A stretch of DNA of 64,000 nt from Toxorhynchites rutilus septentrionalis (GCF_029784135.1 NC_073746.1:147130556-147194555), one strand, 5' to 3'; shown: positions 31,486 through 43,102, numbered from the stretch's first letter. Numbers and translations: made by a program. The notes: generated by a model from the letters alone, not told the origin.

Positions 31486-32378
31486 TTTTGACGTAGAACT
31501 ACGTCTTTCATTAAGGGTGCCAAATCAGAAAACAGGTCACGTTTTTATGAAATAAAGTTAACGTTAATAACTATTCTTGCCGCGAACAGATTTTGACGAT
31601 TTATATACCAAACGAATCGGAAATTCACTAAGATTTGTTTTTGTGCTATATATCACAATCCCCTGATGTGTAAGTGGTTTAAATTGATGAAAACTAGAAT
31701 CATTTCCATTTTCCCATACATTTGTTCCGCTCATTTGTGAGCTTCCCTACCCATGCCGTCAATAACGAGCAACTTATGGAATGACTTAAGGCCAACGTGA
31801 ATAAAGAAAAGAAGAAGAAGAACGAATGAAGGGGAATATTTGCCTGGAGCATAAATATTGGATCTCGCTGAGGCAAACTTTCAGTATCGTTCAAGATATG
31901 AAGTAATGAACTGAACATCGCTTGTTCTTCCTTGTTTTGCGTCATCACATGTCTTCGTTTCGGATTCTTCCATAGACGCGACCAAATTACTTACTAGCTG
32001 ATGTCTCTGGCAATGTAATCATTACATCAATCTGACGCCATTCCATCAAGGTTCTGAACTACACAATTATGTGGGAAACTATCAAACTAGGCTATCATCG
32101 GCTCACCAAAAAAATAATTGTTCAGGAATTTTGTGTGTGATTTGGTTTCGCATGACAGTACCAAAACTATTTCTTCCGAGGATGACAACTAAGCTAATCG
32201 AGACAGGAAATATCAATAGGAAGGGCTTCTGTTGAGAAGAGCGCAAAGCGGAGATACGTGTGTATGTGTAAAATAATAAATATATAAATAAATAAGTTAT
32301 TAACAAGCTACTTGTACAAAATAACAGCGTAGTTCTACGTCAACAAAATGGTCATGTCTTGAACACATAGTGCTTTTC
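31486..32378 (+). mobile_element. Helentron-like element, subfamily IV, copy IV-2
   Basis: The 5' end is TTTTTGACGTAGAACTACGT (palindrome 31,490-31,505, perfect with one compensating change). From 31,506 it matches copy IV-1 (TTCATTAAGGGTGCCAAATC, then AACAGGTCACG). The 3' end is AGTTCTACGTCA at 32,331-32,342, then a weak ATGT/ACAT hairpin at 32,354-32,368 and a T-run at about 32,374. No coding sequence is seen. Confidence 0.7.
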
Positions 32379-35159
32379 ATGTGCGGTTTGGATATCATCG
32401 TCATAATCACATCGTCACCCCAAGTCTACAAACGTCTCCAGACAGGATAATTCTAGGTCCATGTGAAAAGGGATTATAGCCATTGGCAAACTAATTTCTG
32501 AAATGCCGTTTACATATACATACAAAGCACACTTCATACAACTCAGTCACAACAGATTCCCTAGCAGCCAGGAATCTCATTAGAACAAACAAATCACAAA
32601 ACATAAGGGAGTAATTATAGCGACTAGCAATACTGGGAGGGATTGGGACACATTGATGTGCTTAGCTGATGTCATTTTGGGGACAAGGGTACGATGACAA
32701 ATGATGAATAGATCATTTGGGTTAACTATCAATAACATTTTGCCTCGTTCGTCCTGTGCCCAGCAAGTGTACACGCTAAAATCACTACATACTTTTTCAA
32801 TTCTAATTAAATAATTTAACTGCGAAGTGACATTACTTTCGAGAAACACACGGTTCACTCATTCCATGTTTTATTATGACCAAGTTATTCCGTTTACACT
32901 ATCTCATATTGGTCCAATTATTATTAGCGAGACACTACAGCTCTCATTCCCAATGCATTGGGCACAGAATGCTATATGCGGAGCATGCTCTCTTGTGCCG
33001 TATGTTTAATGCATTAGGATCTGAACTGTTTTTCTAGGGATTTGTCCAGCTAGTACAGGTACGATTCCGAAGATATCTTTATCACCAGAGGTAAGATAGT
33101 GGCTAGCAAAACATACCCCTGTGAAACTCTGGATGCGATCATGCAAAAGGTCTGAGCGAATCAGCAAGTAGATTCCATGGAAACAAAAACAACTACTTGC
33201 AGAAGTAAACTGCAACCATTTCATCACACTGAATGTGGACAAGCGATTTTGGGTCGAACCACAACACCAGAACTACAATGTGTGCGGATAACTAACTAAC
33301 TAACGGATAATTACTGGCTCTCGATGATCGGTAGTTGCTGGCTTAGTGTTGATTTAACTGGATGACCGTAAAAACTATTAATTATTGGATTTATTATTAT
33401 TAATTATTGGATGGATTATTTATGTACAATCACATTATATAACATCAACGAAATTAATACACAATTTCTGCTGCAATAGTATTTATTTTGAAACTGAACG
33501 CATAAATTTGATATCGGATTAAAAGTTTATCCAATTATTTCCGCAATTAGGGTTTTTCAGACTTGCAAATGGGAGCGCGTTATACAAAACAAAAAGATTA
33601 ATGGTACACGAAATATCATGCTGCACACCAGATGTAACTATCATTTCAGCGTCGAAGAAAAAAAAATAGAATTATATTACACACTAGAAACATAGCGATT
33701 TGTATTGAGATTTGATAAAAATTGGAAGACACTTGTAGCTTTTCTCTTGAAATATTAAATCTTCAAATGAATAACCAAAATGCGTTGTTGAAATCCGACC
33801 AGATGATTTTAAGTCATGGTTTAAGTTACAAATGCCCAATTTGTATTATTAATGAAGACAAAGCGGTCTTATTATGTCGTGAAGAAGTTCAGCTGTGTTC
33901 GTTCAAAATCAATTCAAAATAAAATCCTAGTGGATTTCTTAATAGTCAGTTTTCCGATGTTTATTCCGCAAGCGAGAGATACTACTTATTAAACACAAAC
34001 TCTTCTCGAACTACGGATATCTCCTCTTGAATTTCAAAAAAACCCAATAGAACATCCCTTTTCACCCATTTCACACAGAACATGCCTCTTGGTGTGGTGT
34101 GGAATCCGAAAAAATCCCTTCTGTTCATTTTGCAATTTACGTTTGTTACATTCAATTTCAACCCGTAGGTAGATAATGGCAATTAGCCACCCACGGAAAA
34201 GGATGCCTATTTGGTCTAAAATCCTGAACTCGGTTCGGGATGGCAAGCCGGCGGAACCGCCGCGCAATGTGGACGCGTGCGTGCGTATGATGGGATTATG
34301 CGATTTTCGTATCATCCGTTCGGATGCGAGTTCATTTAATACTTCGAAACCCACAACGTTCCACCAGCATACAATGTAATGGACCCAAACCAGCCACCGC
34401 GAATCGTTGCTGTGTAATGCTTTTAAACGCCGCACTTGATGTTGAGCTTGTGAAGCTCGCGCTTAACCACCAACCAGTAAATGAAAATCACTCCAGGAAG
34501 ATCATCATTCGGGAGGAAATGTGCATTTAACAAACCACTGAATTTGATTCTTTCCGGCTTTCCGGTTTTTTTTAAAAATTTATTAAGTGTTATATTCATT
34601 AGGAACAAACAGTTATTGTCTATTTTCAGTTGTAGCACCGGTGAATTTTTTAAACCATCTGAACGTCTCAACGACAATATGAATGCATCAGTTCCAGAAT
34701 ATCGCCACGAATAATAATTTTCTATGTATTCAATGTAAGCCTTACCATAAATCATAGAGCTGAGATGTAGTCGAAGTAATTATATTTCGGATGAAAAAAA
34801 AATAATTAAAAAAATTGATATAACGAAACAAAATTAAATGATACACCAACTTTTCCCCAGCAACTTCGTCTTAAGAGGGGACTCCAGTCTGGAAGGTCGA
34901 AAAATAATGAATTTTCCTGATTTTTTTTCGGATGTTAGGAATAAAGTGAGGTGTTCGGGTATTTTGGTTATTGTTTAAGGTATATTTGAAAATTTATTTA
35001 CCATTTTTTGAGCAATGATTATTACGTTGTTGACAGCTGGATGCTATCTAGAAATCGGTACATTGCTGGTGGTATCGATTCTGAAGCAGCGGAGTGTCGC
35101 AGAAATAATACTAATGAATATTTTGAAACTTTAGGACAGTACCTAAGGCGTTACATAGG
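32379..35159. other. No gene or element recognised (2.8 kb)
   Basis: No termini, repeats shared with the rest of the window, or known protein motifs. Open frames up to 133 aa (34,034-34,435 minus; 34,423-34,755 minus) have no recognisable domain and sit opposite other open frames. This could be host intergenic or intronic DNA or very old repeat. Confidence 0.45.
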
Positions 35160-35574
35160 GGTTTTGACGTAGGACTACGTCTAACCGGAAGATATAGGGG
35201 GTTGAAATGAAAATCTAGGCACTGAACAAGTAGGAAAAAATGCAAGATTTGGAACGCTTATAACTCGAGCATTTCTCAATAGATCGCAAAGGCATCTATC
35301 ATAACGAATAACATTTCATTTTTCTTGAGATAAATAATTGAATAATTGTGAAATATCAAGCATTGTCCAAATGCACTATGTGCCCATTTTTGATTGGTCC
35401 ATTTTGTGCTCCTCAAATCGTACCGACCAAAACGGGCAACCAGAGCAGCAGCGAAATACAATGAAGTACGATTGGAAAGGAAAAAGAAAAAAATATGAAC
35501 GAAACATTGGTCGCAGTCTCACACATGCGTAATTCTCGAACAAGCCAGTCAGCTTAAAAATCCCCGCTTCGCTG

Positions 35575-36007
35575 CCGTAACGATCACATTCATTGTGTGG
35601 ACACCGACTGGACAACATCGTTGCTGGACGAGCTGGACGGCGAGGGATCGAGTGCCTTTCTCAAGGCAAGAGGGCGGAGGTGGTAGCGCTGGAGTAAATA
35701 GAGTAGAGTTTTCAAAGGGCCTTTCTCAAGGCTAGAGACGAATGAACTGCAAAAGTTTAAAGTCTCTATAATACAATACCTTCCTTCCTTCCGTAACGAT
35801 CACATTCTTTGTGTGGACACCGACTGGACAACATCGTTGCTGGACGAGCTGGACGGCGAGGGATCGAGTGCCTTTCTCAAGGCAAGAGGGCGCAGGTTGT
35901 AGCGCTGAAGTAGAATAGAGTAGAGTTTTCAAAGGGCCTTTCTCAAGGCTAGAGACGAATGAACTGCACAAGTTTAAAGTCTCTATAATACAAGACCTTC
36001 CTTCCAT
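35575..36007 (+). repeat. Tandem duplication, two units of about 216 bp
   Basis: CCGTAACGATCACATTC starts units at 35,575 and 35,791, and CCGTAACGATC recurs at 36,008. Each unit contains CCTTTCTCAAGGC twice and AAAGTCTCTATAATACAA near its end. Copy I-2 lacks the block. It lies just upstream of the H2A pseudogene, in the promoter region. Confidence 0.85.
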
Positions 36008-36086
36008 CCGTAACGATCATTCTCATCGAAACCGTACACCACATCGTTTCGCATTCCATCACATCAACAAACCAACACAAGCAGCC

Positions 36087-36340
36087 ATGGTTGGACATGG
36101 CAAAGGAGGAAAAATGAAGGGAAAGGCAAAATACCGCTCGAACCGTGTTGGTCTGAAGTTCCCCGCAAGGATAGCTAGGCCGAGCGCGTTAGTACCAGTG
36201 CACCAGTCCACCTAGCCGGCGTTATATAGTTTCGGCCGCCGAAGTGATCGAGTTGGCTGGTAAAGCTGCTCGTGACGATAAGAAAACCCACATTCAGAAC
36301 AGACCACATTCGGTTCGGTGGACATCAAGTCAACAACAGA
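36087..36340 (+). pseudogene. Histone H2A pseudogene, unit 1 (HLE copy I-1)
   Basis: From ATG 36,087 the frame reads MVGHGKGGKMKGKAKYRSNR then VGLKFP, the H2A N-terminal tail and start of the histone fold. Around codons 27-33 (the GRIHRLL region) bases are missing and the frame shifts. A second frame carries AERVSTSAPVHLAGVI and a TAG stop, then a further shift gives AEVIELAGKAARDDKKTHIQ, the H2A helix preceding the docking region. Homology fades after about 36,330. H2A is normally about 124 residues and intronless. The lesions recur in copy I-2, so the gene was broken before that copy moved. A histone stem-loop is at 36,530. Confidence 0.88.
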
Positions 36341-36529
36341 CAGTTGCAGCGAGTGGCAAACGCAATCACAAAACGGCATCAGGTAGCAGAAGAAAAAAGT
36401 TTGTTCTTTATACAAACTGCTTTGGTGGCAAATCCAGAACAAGGCGGCATCGAGGGCGTTCGAAATGGTTTTTTTTTTTCAAAACCACGAGTACAAAGTT
36501 TTCTAAATTGGAACCATTCCATAATACAC

Positions 36530-36545
36530 GGCGCTTAGCAGGGCC
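36530..36545 (+). other. Histone 3' stem-loop-like, damaged loop
   Basis: GGCGCTTAGCAGGGCC is the histone mRNA 3' hairpin with its TTTC loop changed to TAGC. The intact form GGCGCTTTTCAGGGCC is in the second unit at 41,920. It is in the right orientation for H2A unit 1. Confidence 0.7.
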
Positions 36546-37122
36546 ATTAAACCTTTCAAAAAAGAGTTTACGAAATACAGTTCAATGCTTTCTAAAACAA
36601 TATCCAAAATAATAATAAAACACAACACATTGATTTTTTCATAATTTGTTTGCCAAGATATGATGAGTATGAGAATTTGGCAGTTGTGCTGAGCTTATTG
36701 ATGGTTGGGGACTTTACTGATTATTCAATTTTCACCAATTCTTAAATTGCTTCTAGATTGAAAGTACATTAATTTACATTTAGCTCGACATTTAGCTAAT
36801 TTGACGAACATTTTTGTAAACATAGAGTTCGGGGTCCAAATTATGACCCCAAATTGAAAGTCGACACTGTACCACTGTCATCGCAAATGTTCAATTACAG
36901 GTTAAAATCGCCTCCAATGCGACACTGAGCGGTGCTTCGGCACGTCGCGTTAAATGTAATTTACTGTACAACATGTCACAAGCAGGATGGGAAGAAATTT
37001 TCCAGCTGTGAAAGCTGTGGCGAGTGGCAAACGCAATCGCTAAACAGGAAGGTTTAGCCGAAAAAGATGGGGATATCGAGTGATAACAAAACAATAAACT
37101 CTTTAGATTAAATATATTTTGT

Positions 37123-37138
37123 GATCCTGAAAAGGACC
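37123..37138 (-). other. Antisense histone-type 3' stem-loop
   Basis: On the minus strand GGTCCTTTTCAGGATC, followed by ACAAAA, has the histone hairpin layout. It faces the H2A stem-loop tail to tail, as expected for neighbouring convergent histone genes such as H2A and H4. No coding sequence for the second histone could be assigned. The same sequence occurs in copy I-2 at 60,267-60,282. Confidence 0.55.
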
Positions 37139-37443
37139 CCCTTTAAGCCTGCATGTGAATCCAACGAGCGAACAAATCGTAATGAATGTATTTTTTTTGC
37201 CATCGCTGCCTTTTAACGCTCATTCGTTCGTCTCGTTAGACTCGCCCCTTTGGCTGAGTCTGCCGATTTGTCTCTATCCTGTGAGCGTGTACCGCTAAAG
37301 TACAAAACGCGCGGATCCGCTGAAAAATATATCGTGTTTGGAGCTCCATTCATTGCCTGATTTTTAAAAAGCTATTTATTTCTCTTTTCAGATTGTCTAC
37401 CTGCGATTCATCAACTACCTGTCTGCCCTTGAGGACTACAATA

Positions 37444-38652
37444 ATGGGGAAAACCCGGTCAACCGACCCAGGCATACCACATGGCACCAACAAACGACAT
37501 CGATCGGACACCGGCAAGGAGCCAATATTAGAAAGAAACCGCTATGCTTTATTGGATGGCCATACCGAGGAGGAATCAACTACCGAGAACGTTAATGTTG
37601 AGAAAAAGGTGAAAGTACCACCTTATTTCACAACATCGAGAGATATAGGGACTTTGAGGTCTGAACTGCTGGCGCTGAAATTGCAGCCAGTTTTTAAAAT
37701 ATGCAGCATCGGCATTAAGATTACTAGTCCCACTCTGGAGCAATACAAAATCATTGGTTCATACCTGAAATCAAAAAATCATGAGTTTTACACTCACGAT
37801 ACCCCGTCTGAAAAACCATTTAAGGTGGTGCTGAGAGGTCTTCCTGCTATTGAGTTGGAGGATATTAAAAAGGACCTGGAACAATCACACAATATTCATC
37901 CGTTGGCTGTATATCGGATGACTCGGCCCAAAACACCAGACAATGGATATTCCAATGTCTTATATCTGGTCCATATCAAGAAAGGATCAGCCAACATAAC
38001 TCGCCTGAGGGAAATCTTTAACATCTCGGTACAATGGGACCGATACAAACCTCAACATCGGGATGTAACGCAATGTTCGAATTGCCTTGGTTTCGGACAC
38101 GGAACAAGAAACTGTCACATGAAAACTCGTTGTGGCAAGTGTGCTGCTAACCATCTAACAAGCACTTGCAGCCTTCCAGAGGAAGAACCTCGCAAGTGCG
38201 TTAACTGTGGCGAAAGTCACCAAGCCACCAGCCGTAGCTGTACCAAACGTGCGGATTTTAAACGCATCCGGAAGCAAGCTACTGATAAAACGCAGAATAG
38301 GAAGAAGGTTCCAGAACTTACTGACAAAGAGTTTCCTCCAATGGTTTCTCGTACGATTCCTGTTCTTCCTCCTCTTCCACTTCCTACAGGTCGCCCCCAA
38401 ACGGTCTCTTCTAGCGAAAAGCCAAAAAAGGAGCAACCGAGCTATAGTAAGGTTGCAGCTATTGGCTTACCACCTACGCCAACACCATCACCTCATTCTT
38501 CTACTGAGGATCTCTATAGCATGCAAGAACTTGCAACCCTGTTTCTTGAACTAGATCGACAGACTAGAAGTTGTTGCAACCAACAGGAACAAGTACAAGT
38601 CATGCTACATTTTTATTATAACCATGGATCGGTCATCTCTAAGGCTAATTAA
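37444..38652 (+). CDS. Jockey-clade ORF1, gag-like nucleic-acid-binding protein
   Basis: From ATG 37,444 (MGKTRSTDPGIPHG), 402 residues and intact. It has a PRE_C2HC-type region (PFKVVLRGLPAIELEDIKKD, then HPLAVYRM), followed by three Cys/His knuckles: CSNCLGFGHGTRNC, CGKCAANHLTSTC and CVNCGESHQATSRSC. A proline/serine-rich tail follows. Such proteins coat the element RNA and assist target-primed reverse transcription. An in-frame TTG lies upstream at 37,393, but the ATG is the natural start. The last 28 bases overlap ORF2 in another frame, as usual in Jockey elements. Confidence 0.85.
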   Translation: MGKTRSTDPGIPHGTNKRHRSDTGKEPILERNRYALLDGHTEEESTTENVNVEKKVKVPPYFTTSRDIGTLRSELLALKLQPVFKICSIGIKITSPTLEQYKIIGSYLKSKNHEFYTHDTPSEKPFKVVLRGLPAIELEDIKKDLEQSHNIHPLAVYRMTRPKTPDNGYSNVLYLVHIKKGSANITRLREIFNISVQWDRYKPQHRDVTQCSNCLGFGHGTRNCHMKTRCGKCAANHLTSTCSLPEEEPRKCVNCGESHQATSRSCTKRADFKRIRKQATDKTQNRKKVPELTDKEFPPMVSRTIPVLPPLPLPTGRPQTVSSSEKPKKEQPSYSKVAAIGLPPTPTPSPHSSTEDLYSMQELATLFLELDRQTRSCCNQQEQVQVMLHFYYNHGSVISKAN

Positions 38653-41231
38653 TTGGAATGCCTGCTCTCTTAAGAGTAAGATCATCGAGTTCACTGACTT
38701 CCTGGTGACAAACAGCATCGACGTAGCTATCGTTACTGAGACGCATCTTAAACCGAATATTAATATTCGAGTCCCGAATTATCGTCTATTGAGAATGGAT
38801 CGTGCTGGTTCTGGTGGAGGAGGTGTTGCCTTAGCCATCAGAAATAAAATCAGATATCGACTTTTGCCGTGCCTGAAACTCAACATCATCGAAGCTATTG
38901 GGGCGGAAATCACAACATCGATTGGGCCTATTATCGTGATTGCGGTCTACTATCCCAAACAGACGTCAATCAGGGATGGCTCGGCGTTGCTTCTTAAAAA
39001 CGATATCTTCAAGCTAACACGAAGGCAGTCGAAATACGACATCGGCGGGGACATTAATGCTCGACACCAAAGGAGGTTTTGGGAAACCAAAGGAGGAATC
39101 AAAATGGAGTGACTCTAAATGATGATCTACAGTGTGGGCACTACAGGATTCTTAGTCCAGCGACCCCCACTCGCATTTCTCGTTCTGGAGTACATTCCAT
39201 AATTGATTTCTTCATTACCAACATGGATCGCCACATCGGTGATCCTATTGCCCTTAACGAGTTAAGTTCGGATCACTTCCCAGTGATGGTTGAATTGGGA
39301 GTGAATGTCGTAGTCAGGAGGCCACAATGTAGACGGGACTATCATCGTGCGAATTGGGTGGAATTCCAGCAGCTTATTGACAACAACATTGATCTCGATC
39401 AGGCTCTTGAATCTCCCGAAGATATCGAAGCAACAGTCAGCACTATTCAAACTGCAGTTATTCAGGCTCGCCAAAACCACATCCCAGAAACGATTCGGGT
39501 GAGTGACTCTGTTCAAATTGATTCCATTACTAAATATTTGATTAGGCTTCGGAACCTCTATCGAAGGCAGTACCAACGTACTGGTATTCGAGAGAGGAAA
39601 CGACAGTATAACCAGTTAACCAAGGTTATCCAGGTCAGAATGATTGATCTCCGTAACAAAAAATTAGCAAAAGATATTAGTAAACTTCCAAATAACTCCA
39701 AGCCATTTTGGAGGCTCGCTAAAATTCTCAAGACCAAGTCTAATCCTATTCCTCCTCTTCTTCAACCTGACAATTCAGAACGATTGATTACACCTGCCGG
39801 CTAATGCAATTGGCAACCATTTCGCTAGTTCACACAATCTTGGCCAGAACATTACAAGTCCATTTGAAGCTTCGGCGAATGATACTGTAAGGGCTATTGA
39901 CAATATCCATTATGTACCTCAAGAGAATGAAATCATCTCGACTGCAGAGGTTATCTCGGTTATACGCTCGTTCAAGAATATGAAGGCCCCCGGCTTCGAC
40001 AGTATATTTAACATTGAGTTGAAACATCTTAGTAACAACTTATATGAAATTATGACTTCTGTCTTCAACAGATGTCTATCATTTGGCTACTTCCCCTCGA
40101 GTTGGAAGTTGGCAAAAGTGATCTCGATACTAAAACCCGGAAAAGATCCGTATTCGAAAAAATTATATTAACGCGCATTCTTGCTTTTGCAGATGAGCAA
40201 AATATATTTTTGGATGAGCAGTTTGGAGGTCACTCTACAATTCACCAGCTTCGTAGAGTATACAATATAATCAGACGAAACAAGTCAGTTTCAAAATCAT
40301 CTGCCATGGCACTTCTTGATGTTGAAAAAGCATTTGATAATGTTTGGCATAATGGTCTCATTTACAAGCTTCAGAACTTTGGTTTTCCTACATACTTGAT
40401 AAAAATTATCAAAAATTATCTTTCTGATAGAGCGTTCAATGTTTCTATAAACAATATTTCATCAGAGAAATTCATTGTGAATGCAGGTGTTCCTCAAGGA
40501 ACCATCTTGGGACCAATTCTTTTCAATATCTACACTTCAGATATACCGCACTCCCATCTGATGGGAAACTGTCACTATTTGCAGATGCCACTGCCATCAT
40601 TTACAAGGGCAGAAGTATCACAGAACTAAGATCTAAACTTCAAAGAGGATTAGACTCTTTGTCTGGATATTTCAATAATTGGGAAATATGCATAAATGCA
40701 GCAAAGACACAAGTCATATTGTTTCCCCACAAGAACACTCCAAAGCTTTTTCCTCCTCAAAATATGACAGTCAGTCTTAATGGCAATAGTATTGAATGGT
40801 CTTCAGAAGTAGTGTATCTGGGTCTAACTTTCGATCGAAAGCTTACCTTCAGAGCACACATTGACAAAACAGACACAAGATGCAACATTTTAACCAGGTC
40901 ATTGTATCCCCTGATCAATAGATACTCTCGATTATCTCTAACGAATAAACTTGCAGTATACAAACAAATAATATTTCCAGTTATCGCATATGCGATGCCC
41001 GTTTGGGAGTGCTGTGCTCCAACACACAAATTAAAACTTCAACGCATACAAAACAAAATTCTTCGTATGATTCTAAACTCTCCACCCAGAACGCGAAATT
41101 CGGAGATACATCAGCTGGCCGGGATTAAAACCTTGGATGAAATTATCAATAGTAATTGTATGAAATTTGAACAGAGTTGCGCTCTCTTAATACACGGAAT
41201 AATACAAAATCTGTATGATTATGCTACCTGA
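38624..41231 (+). pseudogene. Jockey-clade ORF2 (endonuclease-reverse transcriptase), broken
   Basis: It starts at ATG 38,624 inside the end of ORF1. The AP-endonuclease begins RLINWNACSLKSKIIEF and has TETHL. The frame shifts near 39,080. The second segment runs to 39,804. Another shift leads into KAPGFDSIFNIELKHLS and WKLAKVISILKPGKDP. A small deletion follows near 40,155, removing the RPISLL-type block. RT motifs ALLDVEKAFDNVWH and GVPQGTILGPILFN are present. Another shift occurs near 40,560. The catalytic box reads FADATAI at 40,578-40,598, the second Asp of FADD being Ala. The thumb and C-terminal region is open to 41,231. It cannot be functional. Confidence 0.85.
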
Positions 41232-41689
41232 CTTTCTAGTCGTTACCTTTCAAGGTAACGGCTTTGGGATTAGGGTAGATATATTTATTTCCAGTTAGAT
41301 AAGTAGTTTAAGTTGGGACAATGTAAATAATTTATATTTTTTTAAATATTTAAATATCTTATAAGTTAGATTTAGGTATTGAAAAAAAAGGTAACAAAAA
41401 ACTAGAAAAGTTTAGGCATGATTTTACAATAGGAATATGAAACAAACGGATAATGTGTATGATGAAAATCTTTACAGATCTTGACATTACAATTTAAAGA
41501 TGTAGAACCCTAGGTTGATCACTTGAAATGTAGTATTATATTATAATGTAAACCAAGTTGAGAAATAAAAAGAATTTAAGTAAAAAAATAAAGAAAAATA
41601 TATCATTCTCTTTCAAACCGTAAATCAGTGTGGTTGTATGGCATCGTTTCACATCACATCGCATCAACGGATTGGTTCCGGAGCACCAG

Positions 41690-41919
41690 TATACCTAATA
41701 GCGGTTATAGAATTTCGGCCGCCGGAGTGCTCGAGTTGGCTTGCAAAGCTGCTCACGACAATAAGAAAACCCGCCTACAGAACAGAGCACATTTGGTTCG
41801 GTGGCAACAACTAGTTTCAGCAAGTGGCAAACGCAATCGCAAAACGGCAGCAGGTAGAAAAAGGAAAAAGTTTGTTTATACAGACTGCTTTGGAGGCAAA
41901 ACCAGCCACCGTAAAACAC
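41690..41919 (+). pseudogene. Histone H2A pseudogene, unit 2
   Basis: The N-terminal tail is lost at the junction with the Jockey element. The remaining part reads APVYLIAVIEF, then after a shift SAAGVLELACKAAHDNKKTR, corresponding to [29 protein letters not shown] of H2A. It lacks the TAG seen in units at 36.2 kb and 61.2 kb but has the same kind of shift at the EF/GRR point. The frame continues to 41,937 without further histone similarity that I can establish. Confidence 0.75.
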
Positions 41920-41935
41920 GGCGCTTTTCAGGGCC
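41920..41935 (+). other. Histone mRNA 3' stem-loop, canonical
   Basis: GGCGCTTTTCAGGGCC has the canonical TTTC loop and a 6-bp stem (one non-Watson-Crick pair), with a purine/A-rich flank. It is the best preserved histone 3' hairpin in the window and lies downstream of H2A unit 2. Confidence 0.8.
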
Positions 41936-42930
41936 ATGAAACCTTTTAAAGAAGAGTTATTAAAAGTTATTCACAATACCAATGCATTCTAAAGTGACAT
42001 AATATGATATATAATATGAACTGATTTATTTTGTTTATGCTTGTTATTGAACTTATTGGTGGTTGGGGTCTTTTAAGTTGATCATTCAGTTTTCACAAAC
42101 CCATGCATGGTTCCCGAATTGAAAGTGGCTTCAAATTTCAACACATTGTATGCAGGATGGCATTCACGAATTTTATCGGTAGCAAGAACTGCTTTCTTTG
42201 GTTGATAACTGACGTTGAAAATTGACTGACGTTACATCTGCATTGTATAGAAACATAACTAAGGAGCAACATGATGAGCTATGTATTTCCTGCTGCTCTG
42301 TTCTTATTTTAAAGGACTTTAAACCGAAGGCTATCCGTCCCTGTATTCACTGTTGGTTTTTCAGAACGCTTATAGCTCATCTATGTCTCGACAGATCATA
42401 AAGTTCGTCTCCAAAACCTCAGTTCTTTTTCATTTTTATTTACATTGTTTGCGGAGACAACAAATCATACAATTCATTCGTTTCCGAAACCACAGTTTAA
42501 GGTACGGTAATGTGCTCAATAGTGAAATATATGATAGTGAATGAGCTGAGAACCACTATGCATTCCCTATCATAGCCATCTTTTTGATTGTACGATATGT
42601 GCATACGCCAAAAGATGCCCGGCGTTGAACATTTAATAAGTACAAAGCCTTCAGAAAAATATCAAGAAGCAACTATAAGATAGTGAGAAAAAATTGAGAA
42701 TGTTTAAAAAAAAACAAAAACACAACATCAAAGGTTCTTTTCAGAACCTTCAACATATTCATAAAGAGTAAACAGTAAACTAATCCATTTTTCAGGTAGA
42801 TAGGTAGGTATTCACGTAGGAGAAGAAAATAAAACAATATATTTAAAATATATATTAAGCAAAAGTTGTCCCCTTTGTATAGTCCTACGTCACTCCGTTT
42901 ATGTCCCCGACATAACCCATTCGTCTTTTT

Positions 42931-43102
42931 CATGAATAACTGTCTACTAGTCAATACATTTCGTTTAATATTGATGGGGTTTAGAGAAAATATGTAATCC
43001 GTCATTTTGTAGCGGCCGCCATTTTGGATTTACATTTTTCATAAATTTGTGTATTCTACTAATCAAGCCCTTTCATTTGATACCTATATTGATGAGATTT
43101 TG

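Larger units (their letters stand above)
37316..41608 (+). mobile_element. Jockey-clade non-LTR retrotransposon
   Basis: Two overlapping frames (gag-like ORF1, then ORF2 with endonuclease and reverse transcriptase) are followed by a 3' UTR and an A-rich tail at 41,570-41,606. The clade call rests on the gag zinc knuckles with the PRE_C2HC-type domain and on the RT motifs. The left edge is inferred from the point where HLE copy I-1 departs from copy I-2. No target duplication could be confirmed. ORF1 is intact and ORF2 is broken several times. Confidence 0.8.
41612..42544 (+). repeat. Second H2A-bearing unit in HLE copy I-1
   Basis: This segment begins in an H2A 5' leader-like string (CAAACCGT, GGCATCGTTTCACATCACAT) related to 36,020-36,060. 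It holds a further H2A remnant and a perfect stem-loop, and at about 42,360 a GAACGCTTATAGCTC string also found at 35,250. Copy I-2 lacks it. It is either a duplicated histone unit or part of another HLE that inserted next to the Jockey site. Confidence 0.55.
35160..42930 (+). mobile_element. Helentron-like element, subfamily I, H2A-bearing, split by Jockey element (copy I-1)
   Basis: The 5' end is GTTTTGACGTAGGACTACGT with a perfect palindrome at 35,166-35,181. The 3' end is TAGTCCTACGTCA at 42,880-42,892, then hairpin ATGTC-CCC-GACAT at 42,901-42,913 and a T-run from about 42,925. It is homologous to copy I-2 (59,855-61,862, inverted) over the left 2.1 kb and the right 0.4 kb. Relative to I-2 it has extra sequence from about 37,316 to 42,544: a Jockey-clade element and a second H2A unit. 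It also has a 433-bp tandem duplication at 35,575-36,007. Confidence 0.75.

Noticed and set aside
34034..34755. Minus-strand frames of 133 and 110 codons
   Set aside because: No recognisable motif, overlap with plus-strand frames of similar length, and lengths within the range of chance frames in this window.
36350..36500. Downstream part of the H2A units read as H4 or another histone (CFGG-like string)
   Set aside because: A short GFGG-like resemblance only; flanking residues do not match H4, so no call was made.
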